Positions 38,545 to 47,656 of a stretch of 64,000 bases of DNA are shown piece by piece. Position 1 is the stretch's first letter. Each line of letters starts with the position of its first letter. Source of the DNA: an uncultured Gallionellaceae bacterium (GTDB taxonomy: Bacteria; Pseudomonadota; Gammaproteobacteria; Burkholderiales; Gallionellaceae); contig CAINCU010000014.1 in the NCBI GenBank assembly GCA_903847155.1, positions 62,001 to 126,000 of the forward strand. Reading direction: 5' to 3'. The position numbers were made by a program, and so were the translations under genes. The notes under the pieces were generated by a model that worked only from the letters and a program-made list of their open reading frames with translations, was not told the DNA's origin and did not search any database.

Positions 38545-40115
38545 TGATTACCCAAGAAGTCGTTGACCTGTCGCGGCTGCAGTTCGCCGCCACAGCTTTC
38601 TATCATTTCCTGTTTGTGCCGCTGACACTGGGCCTTTCTTTCCTGCTGGCCATCATGGAGACGGTGTTTGTCATAACTGGCAAGGAAATATACCGGGACA
38701 TGACCAAGTTCTGGGGAAAGTTGTTCGGTATCAACTTTGCACTGGGTGTCACCACCGGCCTCACCATGGAGTTTCAATTCGGTACCAACTGGGCATATTA
38801 CTCGCACTATGTTGGTGACATCTTCGGCGCACCGCTGGCCATCGAGGGATTGATGGCGTTCTTCCTCGAGTCCACTTTCATCGGCCTGTTCTTTTTCGGC
38901 TGGGACAAACTTTCCAAGCGCAGGCATTTGTTGATTACCTATCTCACCGCCATCGGCTCCAACCTGTCGGCGGTGTGGATTCTCGTCGCCAACGGCTGGA
39001 TGCAGAACCCGGTGGGTTCCCACTTCAGCTACGTGACCATGCGTATGGAGATGACGTCGTTCTGGGATGTGGTATTCAACCCGGCAGCCCAGGCCAAGTT
39101 CGTACACACCGTGTCGGCCGGTTATGTCACCGGCTCCATGTTCGTCCTCGGCATCAGCGCTTGGTATATGCTGAAGGGCAGGGATATGGAGTTCGCCAAA
39201 CGCTCCTTCCGCATTGCTGCCGCATTTGGTTTTGCCTCGGCCATGTCAGTTATTGTTTTAGGCGACGAATCCGGCTATGCCGTCACGGAGCACCAGCAAA
39301 CCAAGCTCGCCGCGTTGGAAGGTATGTGGAAGACTGAGCCAGCACCTGCATCTTTCACCTTGTTCGCCATACCCGACGATGAGAAGCGCGAGAATCATGC
39401 CGAGATCAAGATTCCTTACGCCCTTGGCCTAATCGCGACCCGCTCTGCGAACAAGGAGATTCCCGGTATCGACCAGCTCGAAGCGCGCGCTGCTGAACGT
39501 ATTACTAGCGGCATCATCGCTGTCAAGGCACTCGAACAATTGCGCGCCAAGACGGCCGACGATGCGACCAAAGCCGCCTTCGAAGCGCATAAGGACGATC
39601 TGGGCTTTGGCTTGCTGCTAAAGAAATACACGGCCGACGTCTCTCTGGCGACACCGAAAATGATTGCGCAGGCGGCAAGAGATTCGATTCCCAAGGTTGC
39701 CCCGATGTTCTGGACATTCCGCGTCATGGTGCTTCTGGGCTTCTCCTTCGCGCTCCTGTTAGCAGTCTCCTTCTGGTACTCGGCCAAGAACACCTTCCAC
39801 GAGAAGCGCTGGCTTTTGCGCTGGGCGCTGTGGTTTATCCCGCTACCGTGGATCGCTTCGGAGATGGGGTGGTTCGTAGCGGAATACGGCCGCCAGCCGT
39901 GGACCATATTCGGCATCCTGCCGACGCATCTTTCCACCTCGACCTTGTCGGTCAACAACCTGTACGGTTCGATCGCGGGCTTCATGTTCTTCTATACCGG
40001 CCTGCTGGTGGTGGAAATGTACCTGATGTTCAAGTACGCACGCCTTGGCCCCTCCAGCTTGGGTACCGGTCGTTATGCGGGTGAAGCTGCTCCCGCTTTG
40101 AAAACTGCACATTGA
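38544..40115 (+). CDS. cydA: Cytochrome bd ubiquinol oxidase subunit I
   Basis: Quinol-oxidising, haem-bearing subunit of a high-affinity terminal oxidase. His21 in [13 protein letters not shown] is the likely b595 ligand; the GRQPW motif near residue 450 is present. The 523-residue length and the long region between about residues 250 and 390 indicate the E. coli-like long Q-loop rather than the short CIO type. It lies in a sigma-54-controlled operon next to nif genes, consistent with respiratory protection of nitrogenase. Confidence 0.95.
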   Translation: MITQEVVDLSRLQFAATAFYHFLFVPLTLGLSFLLAIMETVFVITGKEIYRDMTKFWGKLFGINFALGVTTGLTMEFQFGTNWAYYSHYVGDIFGAPLAIEGLMAFFLESTFIGLFFFGWDKLSKRRHLLITYLTAIGSNLSAVWILVANGWMQNPVGSHFSYVTMRMEMTSFWDVVFNPAAQAKFVHTVSAGYVTGSMFVLGISAWYMLKGRDMEFAKRSFRIAAAFGFASAMSVIVLGDESGYAVTEHQQTKLAALEGMWKTEPAPASFTLFAIPDDEKRENHAEIKIPYALGLIATRSANKEIPGIDQLEARAAERITSGIIAVKALEQLRAKTADDATKAAFEAHKDDLGFGLLLKKYTADVSLATPKMIAQAARDSIPKVAPMFWTFRVMVLLGFSFALLLAVSFWYSAKNTFHEKRWLLRWALWFIPLPWIASEMGWFVAEYGRQPWTIFGILPTHLSTSTLSVNNLYGSIAGFMFFYTGLLVVEMYLMFKYARLGPSSLGTGRYAGEAAPALKTAH

Positions 40116-40125
40116 GGAAAATACC

Positions 40126-41265
40126 ATGCTCGATTATGAAACCCTGAAAATCATCTGGTGGCTGCTAATCGGTGTTCTGTTGCTCGGCTTTGCCGTCATG
40201 GACGGCCACGATATGGGCGTCGGCACGCTGCTGCCTTTCGTCGGCAAAAACGACGTGGAGCGCCGAGTCGTCATCAACACCGTCGGCCCGCACTGGGACG
40301 GCAACCAGGTCTGGTTCGTTACTGCTGGCGGCGCTATCTTCGCCGCTTGGCCGATCGTTTATGCGGCAGCTTTCTCCGGCTTCTACTGGGCCATGCTGGT
40401 GGTACTGTGGGCACTGTTCTTTCGGCCGGTAGGCTTCGACTATCGTTCCAAGGTGTCAAATCCCACTTGGCGTGAAATCTGGGACTGGGGCTTGTTCGTC
40501 GGAGGAACAGTGCCGGCGCTAATCTTCGGCGTCGCATTCGGTAACCTGCTGCTGGGGGTACCCTTCCACTTCGAAGACAACATGATGCCGGTCTACACGG
40601 GCACTTTCTGGGGACTGCTCAATCCGTTCGCGTTGCTGGCCGGTGTCGTGAGCCTGTCCATGCTCACGTTTCACGGCGCCAACTATCTGATGATTCGCAC
40701 CGAAGGTGACGTCTATGCACGTGCCAGAACTGCTTCGCTGATCTTTGGAACGCTGATGCTGGTGGCATTTGCGGGTGCTGGTGTTTGGGTTTCTTCAGAC
40801 ATGCCGGGTTATATCATCACTTCGGTGGTCGATCCCGGCGCCTTGCCCAATCCACTGGACAAGACAGTCGAGATTCAGGCGGGTGCATGGATGGGTAATT
40901 TCGCCAGACATCCGATGCTTTGGGCAGTGCCGGGCGCAGCCTTCGTTGGCGGCCTGCTGGCATTGCTGTTCGCTTGGGCGAAAAAGCCGGTGCTGGCTTT
41001 CATAGCCAGCGGCGTGGCTGAATTTGGCGTCATCGGCACTGCGGGTGTCGCCATGTTCCCCTTCATCATGCCTTCGTCCAGCGATCCGCGCTCAAGCCTG
41101 ACGGTGTGGGACAGCGTGTCCAGTCACCTGACGCTGGAAGTGATGTTCTGGGCGGCGTTGATTTTCACGCCTATCGTCATTACTTATACTGGTTGGGCGT
41201 ACAAAATGATGGCGGGCAAGATCACCAACGCGTACATCGAGTCCAACGACCATTCCGCTTACTAA
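40126..41265 (+). CDS. cydB: Cytochrome bd ubiquinol oxidase subunit II
   Basis: Membrane partner of CydA, 379 residues, eight or nine predicted helices. The MDGHDMGVGTLLPFVGKND segment and GPHWDGNQVWFVTAGGAIFAAWP are hallmark CydB sequences. It follows cydA after 10 bases and precedes cydX by 19. Confidence 0.96.
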   Translation: MLDYETLKIIWWLLIGVLLLGFAVMDGHDMGVGTLLPFVGKNDVERRVVINTVGPHWDGNQVWFVTAGGAIFAAWPIVYAAAFSGFYWAMLVVLWALFFRPVGFDYRSKVSNPTWREIWDWGLFVGGTVPALIFGVAFGNLLLGVPFHFEDNMMPVYTGTFWGLLNPFALLAGVVSLSMLTFHGANYLMIRTEGDVYARARTASLIFGTLMLVAFAGAGVWVSSDMPGYIITSVVDPGALPNPLDKTVEIQAGAWMGNFARHPMLWAVPGAAFVGGLLALLFAWAKKPVLAFIASGVAEFGVIGTAGVAMFPFIMPSSSDPRSSLTVWDSVSSHLTLEVMFWAALIFTPIVITYTGWAYKMMAGKITNAYIESNDHSAY

Positions 41266-41284
41266 AATACATAAGGAGATTCGC

Positions 41285-41371
41285 ATGTGGTATTTCACCT
41301 GGATGTTGGGACTGGCCATGGCCATCCTGTTTGCCGTGGTCAACGCACTCTGGCACGAGTTTCACGAATGA
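41285..41371 (+). CDS. cydX: Cytochrome bd small subunit CydX
   Basis: A 28-residue single-helix protein, MWYFTWMLGLAMAILFAVVN then ALWHEFHE, too short for the ORF track. It matches CydX (MWYF-W-LG...NALWxE), which is needed for stable bd oxidase in E. coli. AAGGAG lies 7 bases before the ATG. Last gene of the operon. Confidence 0.92.
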   Translation: MWYFTWMLGLAMAILFAVVNALWHEFHE

Positions 41372-41698
41372 TGTCGCGCAGGTAGCGTCATCCATGACTA
41401 TAGATTCGACACGAATAAAGTATAGGTTCAATGTATAGTTTGCTGTCTGAAAATGCATGTAAAAAGACGATGGAAGAAAGCTCACTGTGCTGGAATTAAA
41501 AGAGAGGCGCAACCAGGTGATTCGAGCCAACAAGCGAGGGTCAAAAAAATAAATGAGCCGAGATATGGGATTGAGCTATCCAGCGGTGTGGTAGACCATT
41601 AATCCAACAGAACTGTCCAAAATCAACAACCGCAGCTGCAACTTCTTAGGCCCAAGAAGGGTTTAGGAAAAATGGCCTTAACATTGCACTAATAAAAC
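41372..41698. other. Intergenic stretch after cydX
   Basis: About 330 bases without a supportable gene. A short plus-strand reading near 41490-41551 (ELKERRNQVIRANKRGSKK, stop) looks like the end of some basic protein but I cannot identify it. No tRNA is present. Confidence 0.45.
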
Positions 41699-41736
41699 AA
41701 TTGGTTAGATCGTAATTGGTCTAACCAATTTTTTTG
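41699..41736. terminator. Terminator-like inverted repeat between cydX and the integrase relic
   Basis: AATTGGTTAGA / TCTAACCAATT with a ten-base loop followed by seven T on the plus strand. It probably ends the cyd transcript, although it is 330 bases past cydX. It also lies at the 3' end of the integrase relic, so a former attachment-site role cannot be excluded. Confidence 0.6.
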
Positions 41737-42090
41737 ATGGGGACTTTTGGGTGACTTTTCTCACCAAGCTGTTCTCGCCGAATCATTGCAAGACTGCGAT
41801 TCACTCGACGGCCTTTGTCTGTGGTGTGATTTAACGCCCCCACTAGCTCATCAATCTGTACTACTGAGTAATGAGCCATCATACCTTGGCGCCGTGAGCC
41901 ACAAAATGTCAGCAATCGTTTCTTCATGTGCTTCAGTCTCCCGTAATCGCATTCCCACCGTATGACGCAGATCGTGAATGTGAAGGTCTGGAATTCCGGC
42001 CTTCTTTCTCGCCCGTTGCTATGCGCTGTTGTTCATGGTTTCAATCCGGCGCCCTTGGACAGGGGAATACATACTCAATCATCTTTGCCT
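41721..42090 (-). pseudogene. Relic of a tyrosine recombinase (phage-type integrase), C-terminal part
   Basis: Joining frames on the minus strand gives RRIETMNNSA-stop-QRARKKAGIPDLHIHDLRHT, then VGMRLRETEAHEETIADILW, then in another frame GMMAHYSVVQIDELVGALNH. The HDLRHT box and the HYS tyrosine region are those of the integrase catalytic domain. There is one in-frame TAG where Trp is expected, a frameshift near 41895, and probably another near 42055; the N-terminal half is absent. It lies between the cyd and nif operons. Confidence 0.8.
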
Positions 42091-42121
42091 CTTTGTGTTT
42101 CGATGATGAAGCATTATTCAT

Positions 42122-42137
42122 TGTCACAATCCTTACA
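42122..42137 (+). promoter_or_regulatory. NifA upstream activator site of the nifU operon
   Basis: TGTCACAATCCTTACA is an exact TGT-N10-ACA NifA box, centred about 100 bp upstream of the -24 element at 42232, a typical distance. Confidence 0.8.
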
Positions 42138-42231
42138 ACACTCTTTGGCCGTCTTGTTCCACACACGCGAGTTGAGCGTGGTGTTTCTACAAGCTTCTAA
42201 TTAAACATCAGCTTGAGTCTGCTATCAGGGC

Positions 42232-42247
42232 TGGCATGCAGTTTGCA
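42232..42247 (+). promoter_or_regulatory. Sigma-54 promoter of the iscA-like/nifUSV operon
   Basis: TGGCATGCAGTTTGCA has GG and GC spaced exactly as in the sigma-54 consensus, 37 bases before the first ATG. Together with the NifA box this predicts expression under nitrogen-fixing conditions. Confidence 0.88.
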
Positions 42248-42283
42248 AATATACAGGCACAGATACCCTCATAGGAGCGAACC

Positions 42284-42604
42284 ATGATCATCATGACACT
42301 CAACGCGATCTCCGCCGTGGAGAAATTTATCAAAGGAGTAGACACGCCTGCCGAGCTGCGCATCGCAATTGCAAGCGGCGGCTATTTCGGCTTCCAGTAC
42401 GGCATGTCTCTGGAGGAAGTGAAGAACGATGACAGCATCGTGCTGAAATACAGTGCAGTGACCTTGCTTGTCAATCCTTTGTTCGCTCCGCTACCGGAAG
42501 GCGTCTCCGTCGATTTCGTCGACAGACTCACCGGCAGTGGCTTTAAATTCGAAAACTCGAACGCTAGCTCCAGCTGTGCGTGCGGTTTATCTTTCTCAGC
42601 ATAA
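42284..42604 (+). CDS. Nif-associated IscA/HesB-like protein lacking the first cysteine
   Basis: A 106-residue A-type carrier homologue at the head of the nif operon. The C-terminal SSCACGLSF keeps the Cys-x-Cys pair, but the first ligand region reads [11 protein letters not shown] where IscA has a CSG motif, so one of the three cluster ligands is replaced. [18 protein letters not shown] is conserved. AGGAG lies 6 bases before the ATG. nifU follows after 11 bases. In other diazotrophs an iscA-like gene also precedes nifU. Confidence 0.8.
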   Translation: MIIMTLNAISAVEKFIKGVDTPAELRIAIASGGYFGFQYGMSLEEVKNDDSIVLKYSAVTLLVNPLFAPLPEGVSVDFVDRLTGSGFKFENSNASSSCACGLSFSA

Positions 42605-42615
42605 GGAGCAACACC

Positions 42616-43512
42616 ATGTGGGACTACTCGGAAAAAGTTAAGGAACATTTCTTTCAGCCGCGCAACGCGGGCGTGCTGGAAGGCGCGAACGGCGTGGGCG
42701 ATGTCGGCTCGATCTCCTGTGGTGACGCGCTACGGCTGATGCTCAAGGTCGAACCGGACACCGACGTCATCCTCGCCGCCAACTTCCAGACCTTCGGCTG
42801 CGGTTCGGCCATCGCATCAAGTTCCGCGCTGACCGAGATGGTTATCGGCAAAACACTGGATGAGGCGCTGAAGGTGAGCAATCAGGACATCGCCGATTAC
42901 CTCGACGGTCTGCCGCCGGAAAAGATGCACTGCTCGGTGATGGGGCGTGAAGCGTTGCAAGCCGCCGTGGCCAATTATCGCGGCGAAGTGTGGAGCGACG
43001 ACCACGAAGAAGGCGCGCTGGTGTGCAAGTGTTTCGCCATCGACGCGGTGCTGATCGAAGACACCATTCGTGCCAACAACCTGACCACGGTGCAGGACGT
43101 GACCAATTACACCAAGGCCGGCGGCGGCTGTTCGTCTTGCCACGAAGGCATCGAAGAGATTCTGGTGAAGGTTATGGTTGAGCGCGGCGAGACGTTCAAA
43201 CCTAGCGCGGCCGCGCAAGAGCAAGAGGAAGCCAAACCGGCAGGCATGACCAACCTGCAACGCATCCGCAAGATCGAAGCCGTGCTGGATGCGGTGCGCC
43301 CGCAACTGAAACGCGACGGCGGTGACATCGAGCTGGTGGATGTTGAAGGCAAGACCATCTACGTCAACATGAAAGGCGCGTGCTCCGGTTGTCAGATGGA
43401 AGCGCTCACGCTGCAAGGCATCCAGCAAAAGCTGATGGACGAGTTGAAAGAATTCATCAAGATCGTGCCGACCAAGGCGGGTGCGTTGAGCCGCGCATCT
43501 TGCCACCCCTGA
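42616..43512 (+). CDS. nifU: Nitrogenase Fe-S scaffold NifU
   Basis: Modular scaffold that assembles [4Fe-4S] clusters for nitrogenase. Three domains: an IscU-like N-terminus ([26 protein letters not shown]), a central permanent [2Fe-2S] domain (VCKCF...GGCSSCHEG) and an Nfu-type C-terminus ([12 protein letters not shown]). 298 residues from the ATG at 42616 (MWDYSEKV), with AAGGAGC upstream; the track start at 42580 lies inside the previous gene. Confidence 0.97.
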   Translation: MWDYSEKVKEHFFQPRNAGVLEGANGVGDVGSISCGDALRLMLKVEPDTDVILAANFQTFGCGSAIASSSALTEMVIGKTLDEALKVSNQDIADYLDGLPPEKMHCSVMGREALQAAVANYRGEVWSDDHEEGALVCKCFAIDAVLIEDTIRANNLTTVQDVTNYTKAGGGCSSCHEGIEEILVKVMVERGETFKPSAAAQEQEEAKPAGMTNLQRIRKIEAVLDAVRPQLKRDGGDIELVDVEGKTIYVNMKGACSGCQMEALTLQGIQQKLMDELKEFIKIVPTKAGALSRASCHP

Positions 43513-43522
43513 GGAGATGAAC

Positions 43523-44731
43523 ATGCAAGGCATCTATTTCGACAACAACGCAACCACCCGCGTGGATGAAGCGGTAGTGGAGGTTATGCTGCCGTATTTC
43601 ACCGAGCAGTTCGGCAATCCGTCGTCTATGCACAGCTTTGGCAACAAGGTTGGCCTGGCGATCAAGAAGGCGCGCATGCAAGTGCAGGAGTTGCTCGGTG
43701 CGGAACTCGATTCCGAGGTGATCTTCACTTCCTGTGGCACCGAGTCCGATTCCACCGCCATCCTTTCCGCGCTGAAAGCACAACCGGAGCGCAAGGAGAT
43801 CATCACCACCAACGTCGAGCATCCGGCCATTCTCACGCTGTGCTCCTGGCTGGAAAAGGATGGCTATAAAGTGCATTACCTCAAGGTGGATGGCAAAGGC
43901 CGCCTCGATCTAAGCGAATACAAAAAACTGCTGACTGACCAAGTGGCCGTGGTATCGGTTATGTGGGCCAACAACGAGACGGGCACATTTTTCCCGGTGG
44001 TGGAAATGGCAGAGATGGCGCACGCGGTCGGCGCGATGTTCCACACCGACGCGGTGCAAGCCGTGGGTAAAGTACCGATGAATCTAAAGGACACCATGAT
44101 CGACATGCTGTCGGTGTCCGGCCACAAGCTGCATGCCCCCAAAGGCATCGGCGTGCTGTACCTGAAACGCGGCACCCGTTTCCGTCCGCTTTTGCGCGGC
44201 GGACATCAGGAACGCGGGCGGCGCGCGGGCACCGAGAACAGCACGTCAATCGTTGGTCTCGGTAAAGCCGCCGAGATGGCGATGGAGGCGATGACTTTTG
44301 AGAATACTGAAGTGGCGCGGTTACGCAACAAACTGGAAGCTGGCATCCTGGCTAAAGTGCCACGCGCATTCGTTACCGGCGACCCGAGTAACCGTCTGCC
44401 CAACACCAGCAACATCGCGTTCGAGTTCATCGAGGGCGAAGCGATACTGTTGCTGCTGAACAAGTTCGGTATCGCTGCCAGCTCGGGTTCCGCCTGCACT
44501 TCAGGCTCGCTGGAACCGTCGCACGTGATGCGCGCAATGGGCATTCCCTACACCGCCGCACACGGCACCGTGCGTTTCTCGCTGTCGCGTTACAGCACCG
44601 AAGCCGAAGTGGAGCGCGTGATCCAGGTTGTGCCGGAGATCATCGCGCAACTGCGCAAACTGTCGCCGTACTGGGATGGCGATGCACCGAAGGCTGAACC
44701 GGAGAAGGCGTTCGCGCCGACATACGCATGA
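43523..44731 (+). CDS. nifS: Nitrogenase cysteine desulfurase NifS
   Basis: PLP enzyme supplying sulfur to NifU. 402 residues: FDNNATTRVD start, PLP Lys in SGHKLHAPKGIG near residue 202, active-site Cys in [14 protein letters not shown] near residue 325. GAGGAG abuts the ATG at 43517, so the ATG at 43523 (MQGIYFDNNA), 6 bases downstream, is the better start. Its stop overlaps the start of a 35-residue ORF (ATGA). Confidence 0.96.
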   Translation: MQGIYFDNNATTRVDEAVVEVMLPYFTEQFGNPSSMHSFGNKVGLAIKKARMQVQELLGAELDSEVIFTSCGTESDSTAILSALKAQPERKEIITTNVEHPAILTLCSWLEKDGYKVHYLKVDGKGRLDLSEYKKLLTDQVAVVSVMWANNETGTFFPVVEMAEMAHAVGAMFHTDAVQAVGKVPMNLKDTMIDMLSVSGHKLHAPKGIGVLYLKRGTRFRPLLRGGHQERGRRAGTENSTSIVGLGKAAEMAMEAMTFENTEVARLRNKLEAGILAKVPRAFVTGDPSNRLPNTSNIAFEFIEGEAILLLLNKFGIAASSGSACTSGSLEPSHVMRAMGIPYTAAHGTVRFSLSRYSTEAEVERVIQVVPEIIAQLRKLSPYWDGDAPKAEPEKAFAPTYA

Positions 44732-44835
44732 AAGCCGCCGCCAAAAATTTTGTTGCTGCTTCCGATTTGACCCTAGTCGCAATCGTCTGGTATTCACTGT
44801 GGATGCTGTGTGCCGTATTGATAATTTTGAACTAA
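44728..44835 (+). CDS. Small single-helix membrane protein between nifS and nifV
   Basis: A 35-residue ORF below the track cutoff: [13 protein letters not shown], then a helix [20 protein letters not shown] and LN. The ATG overlaps the nifS stop as ATGA and the stop is 10 bases before nifV, so it fills the nifS-nifV gap completely. There is no separate ribosome-binding site, so it would depend on coupling to nifS. The composition (lysines at the N-terminus followed by a 20-residue hydrophobic helix) is that of a real small membrane protein. No family recognised. Confidence 0.55.
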   Translation: MKAAAKNFVAASDLTLVAIVWYSLWMLCAVLIILN

Positions 44836-44845
44836 GGCAACCATC

Positions 44846-45991
44846 ATGACTTGCAATATCACCATCAACGATACCACCCTGCGCGACGGCGAGCAGACCG
44901 CCGGGGTGGCATTTTCGTTGGAGGAGAAGCTGGAGATCGCTCGCCAGATCGACGCGCTGGGTGTGCCGGAAATGGAAATTGGCATTCCGGCGATGGGGCC
45001 GGTGGAATGTGAAAGCATTAACGCCGTGGCTGCGCTGGGTTTGAATGCCAAGCTCATCGTGTGGGGGCGTATGTGCAAAGCGGACATTGCGGCCAGTGAG
45101 CAACTCGATGTTTCTATGGTCAACCTATCCATTCCGGTGTCGGATATTCATCTCGCCAAAAAATTGAAACGCGACCGCGCTTGGGTTCTGGATACCATTT
45201 TCGAAATGGTGCCGTATGCCTGCGATCACGGTCTTGAAGTCAGCGTCGGTTGCGAGGACTCATCGCGCGCCGATCCCGAATTCCTGTTGCAAGTGGCCGA
45301 GGCGGTGCAAGCCGCCGGCGCACGCCGCATACGCTATGCCGACACGTTGGGCGTGATGGAACCGTTCGGTGTTCACAAGGCGATCAGCGCACTGCGCGGC
45401 GCGGTGGACATCGAGATCGAAATGCACGCGCACGATGACATGGGATTAGCCACCGCCAACAGCCTCGCTGCTGCCGTGGCCGGGGCGACGCACATCAACA
45501 CTACGGTGAATGGTCTGGGCGAGCGCGCGGGCAACGCACCGCTGGAAGAAGTCGCGCATGGTTTGAAAAAACTTTACAGCATGCACACCGGCGTTGATCT
45601 CGCGCATTTCCCCGTGCTGTCCAAGCTGGTTGCCTCCGCTTCGGGCCGTCCCGTGCCGTGGCAGAAAAGCATAGGCGGCGCTGGAGTATTCACGCACGAA
45701 GCGGGCATTCACGTCGATGGTCTGCTCAAGGACCCCAACACCTATCAAGGTTTCGATCCCGCCGAAGTCGGCCGCCGCAACAAACTGGTGGTCGGCAAAC
45801 ATTCCGGCGCGCACGGCATCATCGCCGCTTACGCCACCATGGGACTCAGCCTGAGTCAGGCCGAAGCGCGCGCGCTGCTGCCCGATATCCGCAGCTTCGC
45901 CGAGCGCGCCAAACGTTCGCCCGCCGACCAGGAGCTGCTGTTCCTTTATCAACGCTACATCGGGCGCATCCAGCCTGGTGCTGCGCACTAG
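44846..45991 (+). CDS. nifV: Homocitrate synthase NifV
   Basis: Condenses acetyl-CoA with 2-oxoglutarate to homocitrate, the organic ligand of FeMo-co. 381 residues: [16 protein letters not shown] near residue 8 (metal Asp and catalytic Arg), [15 protein letters not shown] with metal His, and the [18 protein letters not shown] motif. Preceded by the small membrane ORF and followed by the nif cysE after 9 bases. Confidence 0.95.
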   Translation: MTCNITINDTTLRDGEQTAGVAFSLEEKLEIARQIDALGVPEMEIGIPAMGPVECESINAVAALGLNAKLIVWGRMCKADIAASEQLDVSMVNLSIPVSDIHLAKKLKRDRAWVLDTIFEMVPYACDHGLEVSVGCEDSSRADPEFLLQVAEAVQAAGARRIRYADTLGVMEPFGVHKAISALRGAVDIEIEMHAHDDMGLATANSLAAAVAGATHINTTVNGLGERAGNAPLEEVAHGLKKLYSMHTGVDLAHFPVLSKLVASASGRPVPWQKSIGGAGVFTHEAGIHVDGLLKDPNTYQGFDPAEVGRRNKLVVGKHSGAHGIIAAYATMGLSLSQAEARALLPDIRSFAERAKRSPADQELLFLYQRYIGRIQPGAAH

Positions 45992-46000
45992 GAGTGCATC

Positions 46001-46783
46001 ATGGAAAACGTGATGGCTACCGAAACCGTGATCAGCAAACCGGCGCAACCCTCGCTGTTGCGCTTGCTGCGCGAAGACGTGAACTGCGTGTTCCAGCGCG
46101 ACCCCGCCGCACGTTCCCATTTTGAAGTGCTGACCACCTATCCCGGCGTGCATGCCATCCTGCTGCAACGCATCGCGCATAGGCTGTGGAAATTCAGGCT
46201 ACGCTATCTGGCACGCTTGCTCTCATGGTTCGCGCGCCTGCTCACCAACATCGATATCCATCCCGGCGCCACCATCGGCAGACGTTTCTTTATTGACCAC
46301 GGCGCAGGTGTGGTGATCGGCGAAACAGCAGAGATCGGCGACGACGTGACGCTGTATCACGGCGTGACGCTGGGCGGCACCACCTGGAACAAAGGCAAGC
46401 GCCATCCCACGCTGGGCGATGGTGTAGTGGTCGGCGCGGGCGCCAAGATTCTGGGCGCGATCACTCTCGGCAACCAAGTGCGCGTCGGCGCGAATTCGGT
46501 AGTGGTGAAAGATGTGCCGTCGCACCGCACCGTGGTCGGCATCCCGGCCAAGGTCGTGCTGCTCAGCGAGGAGGCGGGCGCCGACAACATCTACGGCATC
46601 AACCTTGACCATCACCTGATCCCCGACCCGGTAGGTCGCGCCATCGCCTGCCTGATGGAGCGCATCGAAATTCTGGAAGCGCAGTTGAGTAAGCAGGGCG
46701 TGCCGGTGGACGGACAATGCCGCCTCTGCGACGCGGACGAACTATGCGGCACGGAAGTGGCGCGCATGGCAAGAAGCAAATAA
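46001..46783 (+). CDS. cysE: Serine O-acetyltransferase, nif-associated CysE
   Basis: Second serine acetyltransferase of the window, 260 residues, with hexapeptide-repeat motifs [30 protein letters not shown] and YHGVTLGGT. Compared with the copy at 15976 it has an extra N-terminal segment and a C-terminal [10 protein letters not shown] pair of cysteines. In Azotobacter a cysE also lies between nifV and nifW and boosts cysteine supply for NifS; the same role is inferred here. GGAG precedes the ATG. Confidence 0.93.
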   Translation: MENVMATETVISKPAQPSLLRLLREDVNCVFQRDPAARSHFEVLTTYPGVHAILLQRIAHRLWKFRLRYLARLLSWFARLLTNIDIHPGATIGRRFFIDHGAGVVIGETAEIGDDVTLYHGVTLGGTTWNKGKRHPTLGDGVVVGAGAKILGAITLGNQVRVGANSVVVKDVPSHRTVVGIPAKVVLLSEEAGADNIYGINLDHHLIPDPVGRAIACLMERIEILEAQLSKQGVPVDGQCRLCDADELCGTEVARMARSK

Positions 46784-46799
46784 CGGGAAAGGAATGAAC

Positions 46800-47333
46800 A
46801 TGGACATGCTCGATTTCGACCAGTCGGAACTGTACTTCGAGGAAGCACTTGATCCCGCGATTGCGCGCCTGCTTCTGTCTGCGGCGGACAACTACGGCAG
46901 CGACGAAGCCGAAAAGCTGCTGCTTCGCGCCAGTTTCATGGCGCCGCAACACCTGATGGTGCTGGTCGCGCTGTACCGCTACTACTTTTACCAGCACCGT
47001 CTGGAAGATGCGCTACTGGTCGGCGAAAGTGCGCTGGCGGTGGCCGGGCGGCGGCTGGGCTTTCCCGATAGCTGGACTTATCTGCGCGTGGCCAATCTCG
47101 GTGCTGGCGTGATGCGTTCGATGGGGCTGGCGCGCTTCTACCTGATGGTGTTGAAGTCGTGCGGCTACCTCAACTTGCGCCTCGGCCATTTCGAGAGCGG
47201 ACGCGCCATGCTGGAAAAACTCATCGAGCTGGACAGCCACGACCGCATGGGCGGCAAGGCGCTGCTCGACGTGCTGCAACAGACGATGCCCCATGAAGAC
47301 ACTGAAGAAAGGAACACAAGATGGACACACTAA
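46800..47333 (+). CDS. Helical (TPR-like) protein of unknown function in the nif operon
   Basis: A 177-residue acidic, all-helical protein. Alternating helices such as EALDPAIARLLLSAADNYGSD, LMVLVALYRYYFYQHRLEDAL and GHFESGRAMLEKLIELD resemble tetratricopeptide repeats. There are no cysteine clusters or enzyme motifs. The ATG at 46800 lies 6 bases after AAAGGA (the track uses 46794, which abuts it). Its end overlaps nifW by 13 bases. I do not recognise a named family; its position between cysE and nifW suggests a role in nitrogenase assembly or protection. Confidence 0.7.
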   Translation: MDMLDFDQSELYFEEALDPAIARLLLSAADNYGSDEAEKLLLRASFMAPQHLMVLVALYRYYFYQHRLEDALLVGESALAVAGRRLGFPDSWTYLRVANLGAGVMRSMGLARFYLMVLKSCGYLNLRLGHFESGRAMLEKLIELDSHDRMGGKALLDVLQQTMPHEDTEERNTRWTH

Positions 47334-47656
47334 CCCTAGATGAGGCGCTGGAAGAACTGGAATCCGCCGAGGATTTTCTGAACTACTTCGGCATCGAATA
47401 CGAGCCTGCGGTGGTGCATGTGAACCGCCTACACATCTTGCAGCGCTTCCACAACTATTTGGGCAAGGCCACCCTACCCGACGTGGAAACCGCGCGGCGC
47501 ATGCTGTACGCCACGTTGCTGCAACAGGCGTATCAGGATTTCGTAAAGTCCGACGCGCAGACTGAAAAAGTGTTCAAGGTTTTTCACATGCACGAACCGC
47601 AAGTGAAGTTCGTGCCGATCAGTGCTATCACGGTGACCAAGAGAGATGCTGCCTAA
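47321..47656 (+). CDS. nifW: Nitrogenase stabilizing/protective protein NifW
   Basis: A 111-residue helical protein; NifW interacts with the MoFe protein and is linked to its maturation or O2 protection. Recognised by LESAEDFLNYFGIEYEPAVVHVNRLHIL and LQQAYQDFVKSDAQTEKVFKVF. It overlaps the helical unknown by 13 bases and nifZ by 11 bases. Confidence 0.93.
   Translation: MDTLTLDEALEELESAEDFLNYFGIEYEPAVVHVNRLHILQRFHNYLGKATLPDVETARRMLYATLLQQAYQDFVKSDAQTEKVFKVFHMHEPQVKFVPISAITVTKRDAA

Noticed and set aside
41372-41698. tRNA gene as integration site for the recombinase relic
   Set aside because: No cloverleaf or CCA-end pattern could be found near the integrase relic.
42382-42648. 88-residue minus-strand ORF over the iscA-like gene
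   Set aside because: Antisense to a well-supported nif gene with its own promoter and ribosome-binding site.
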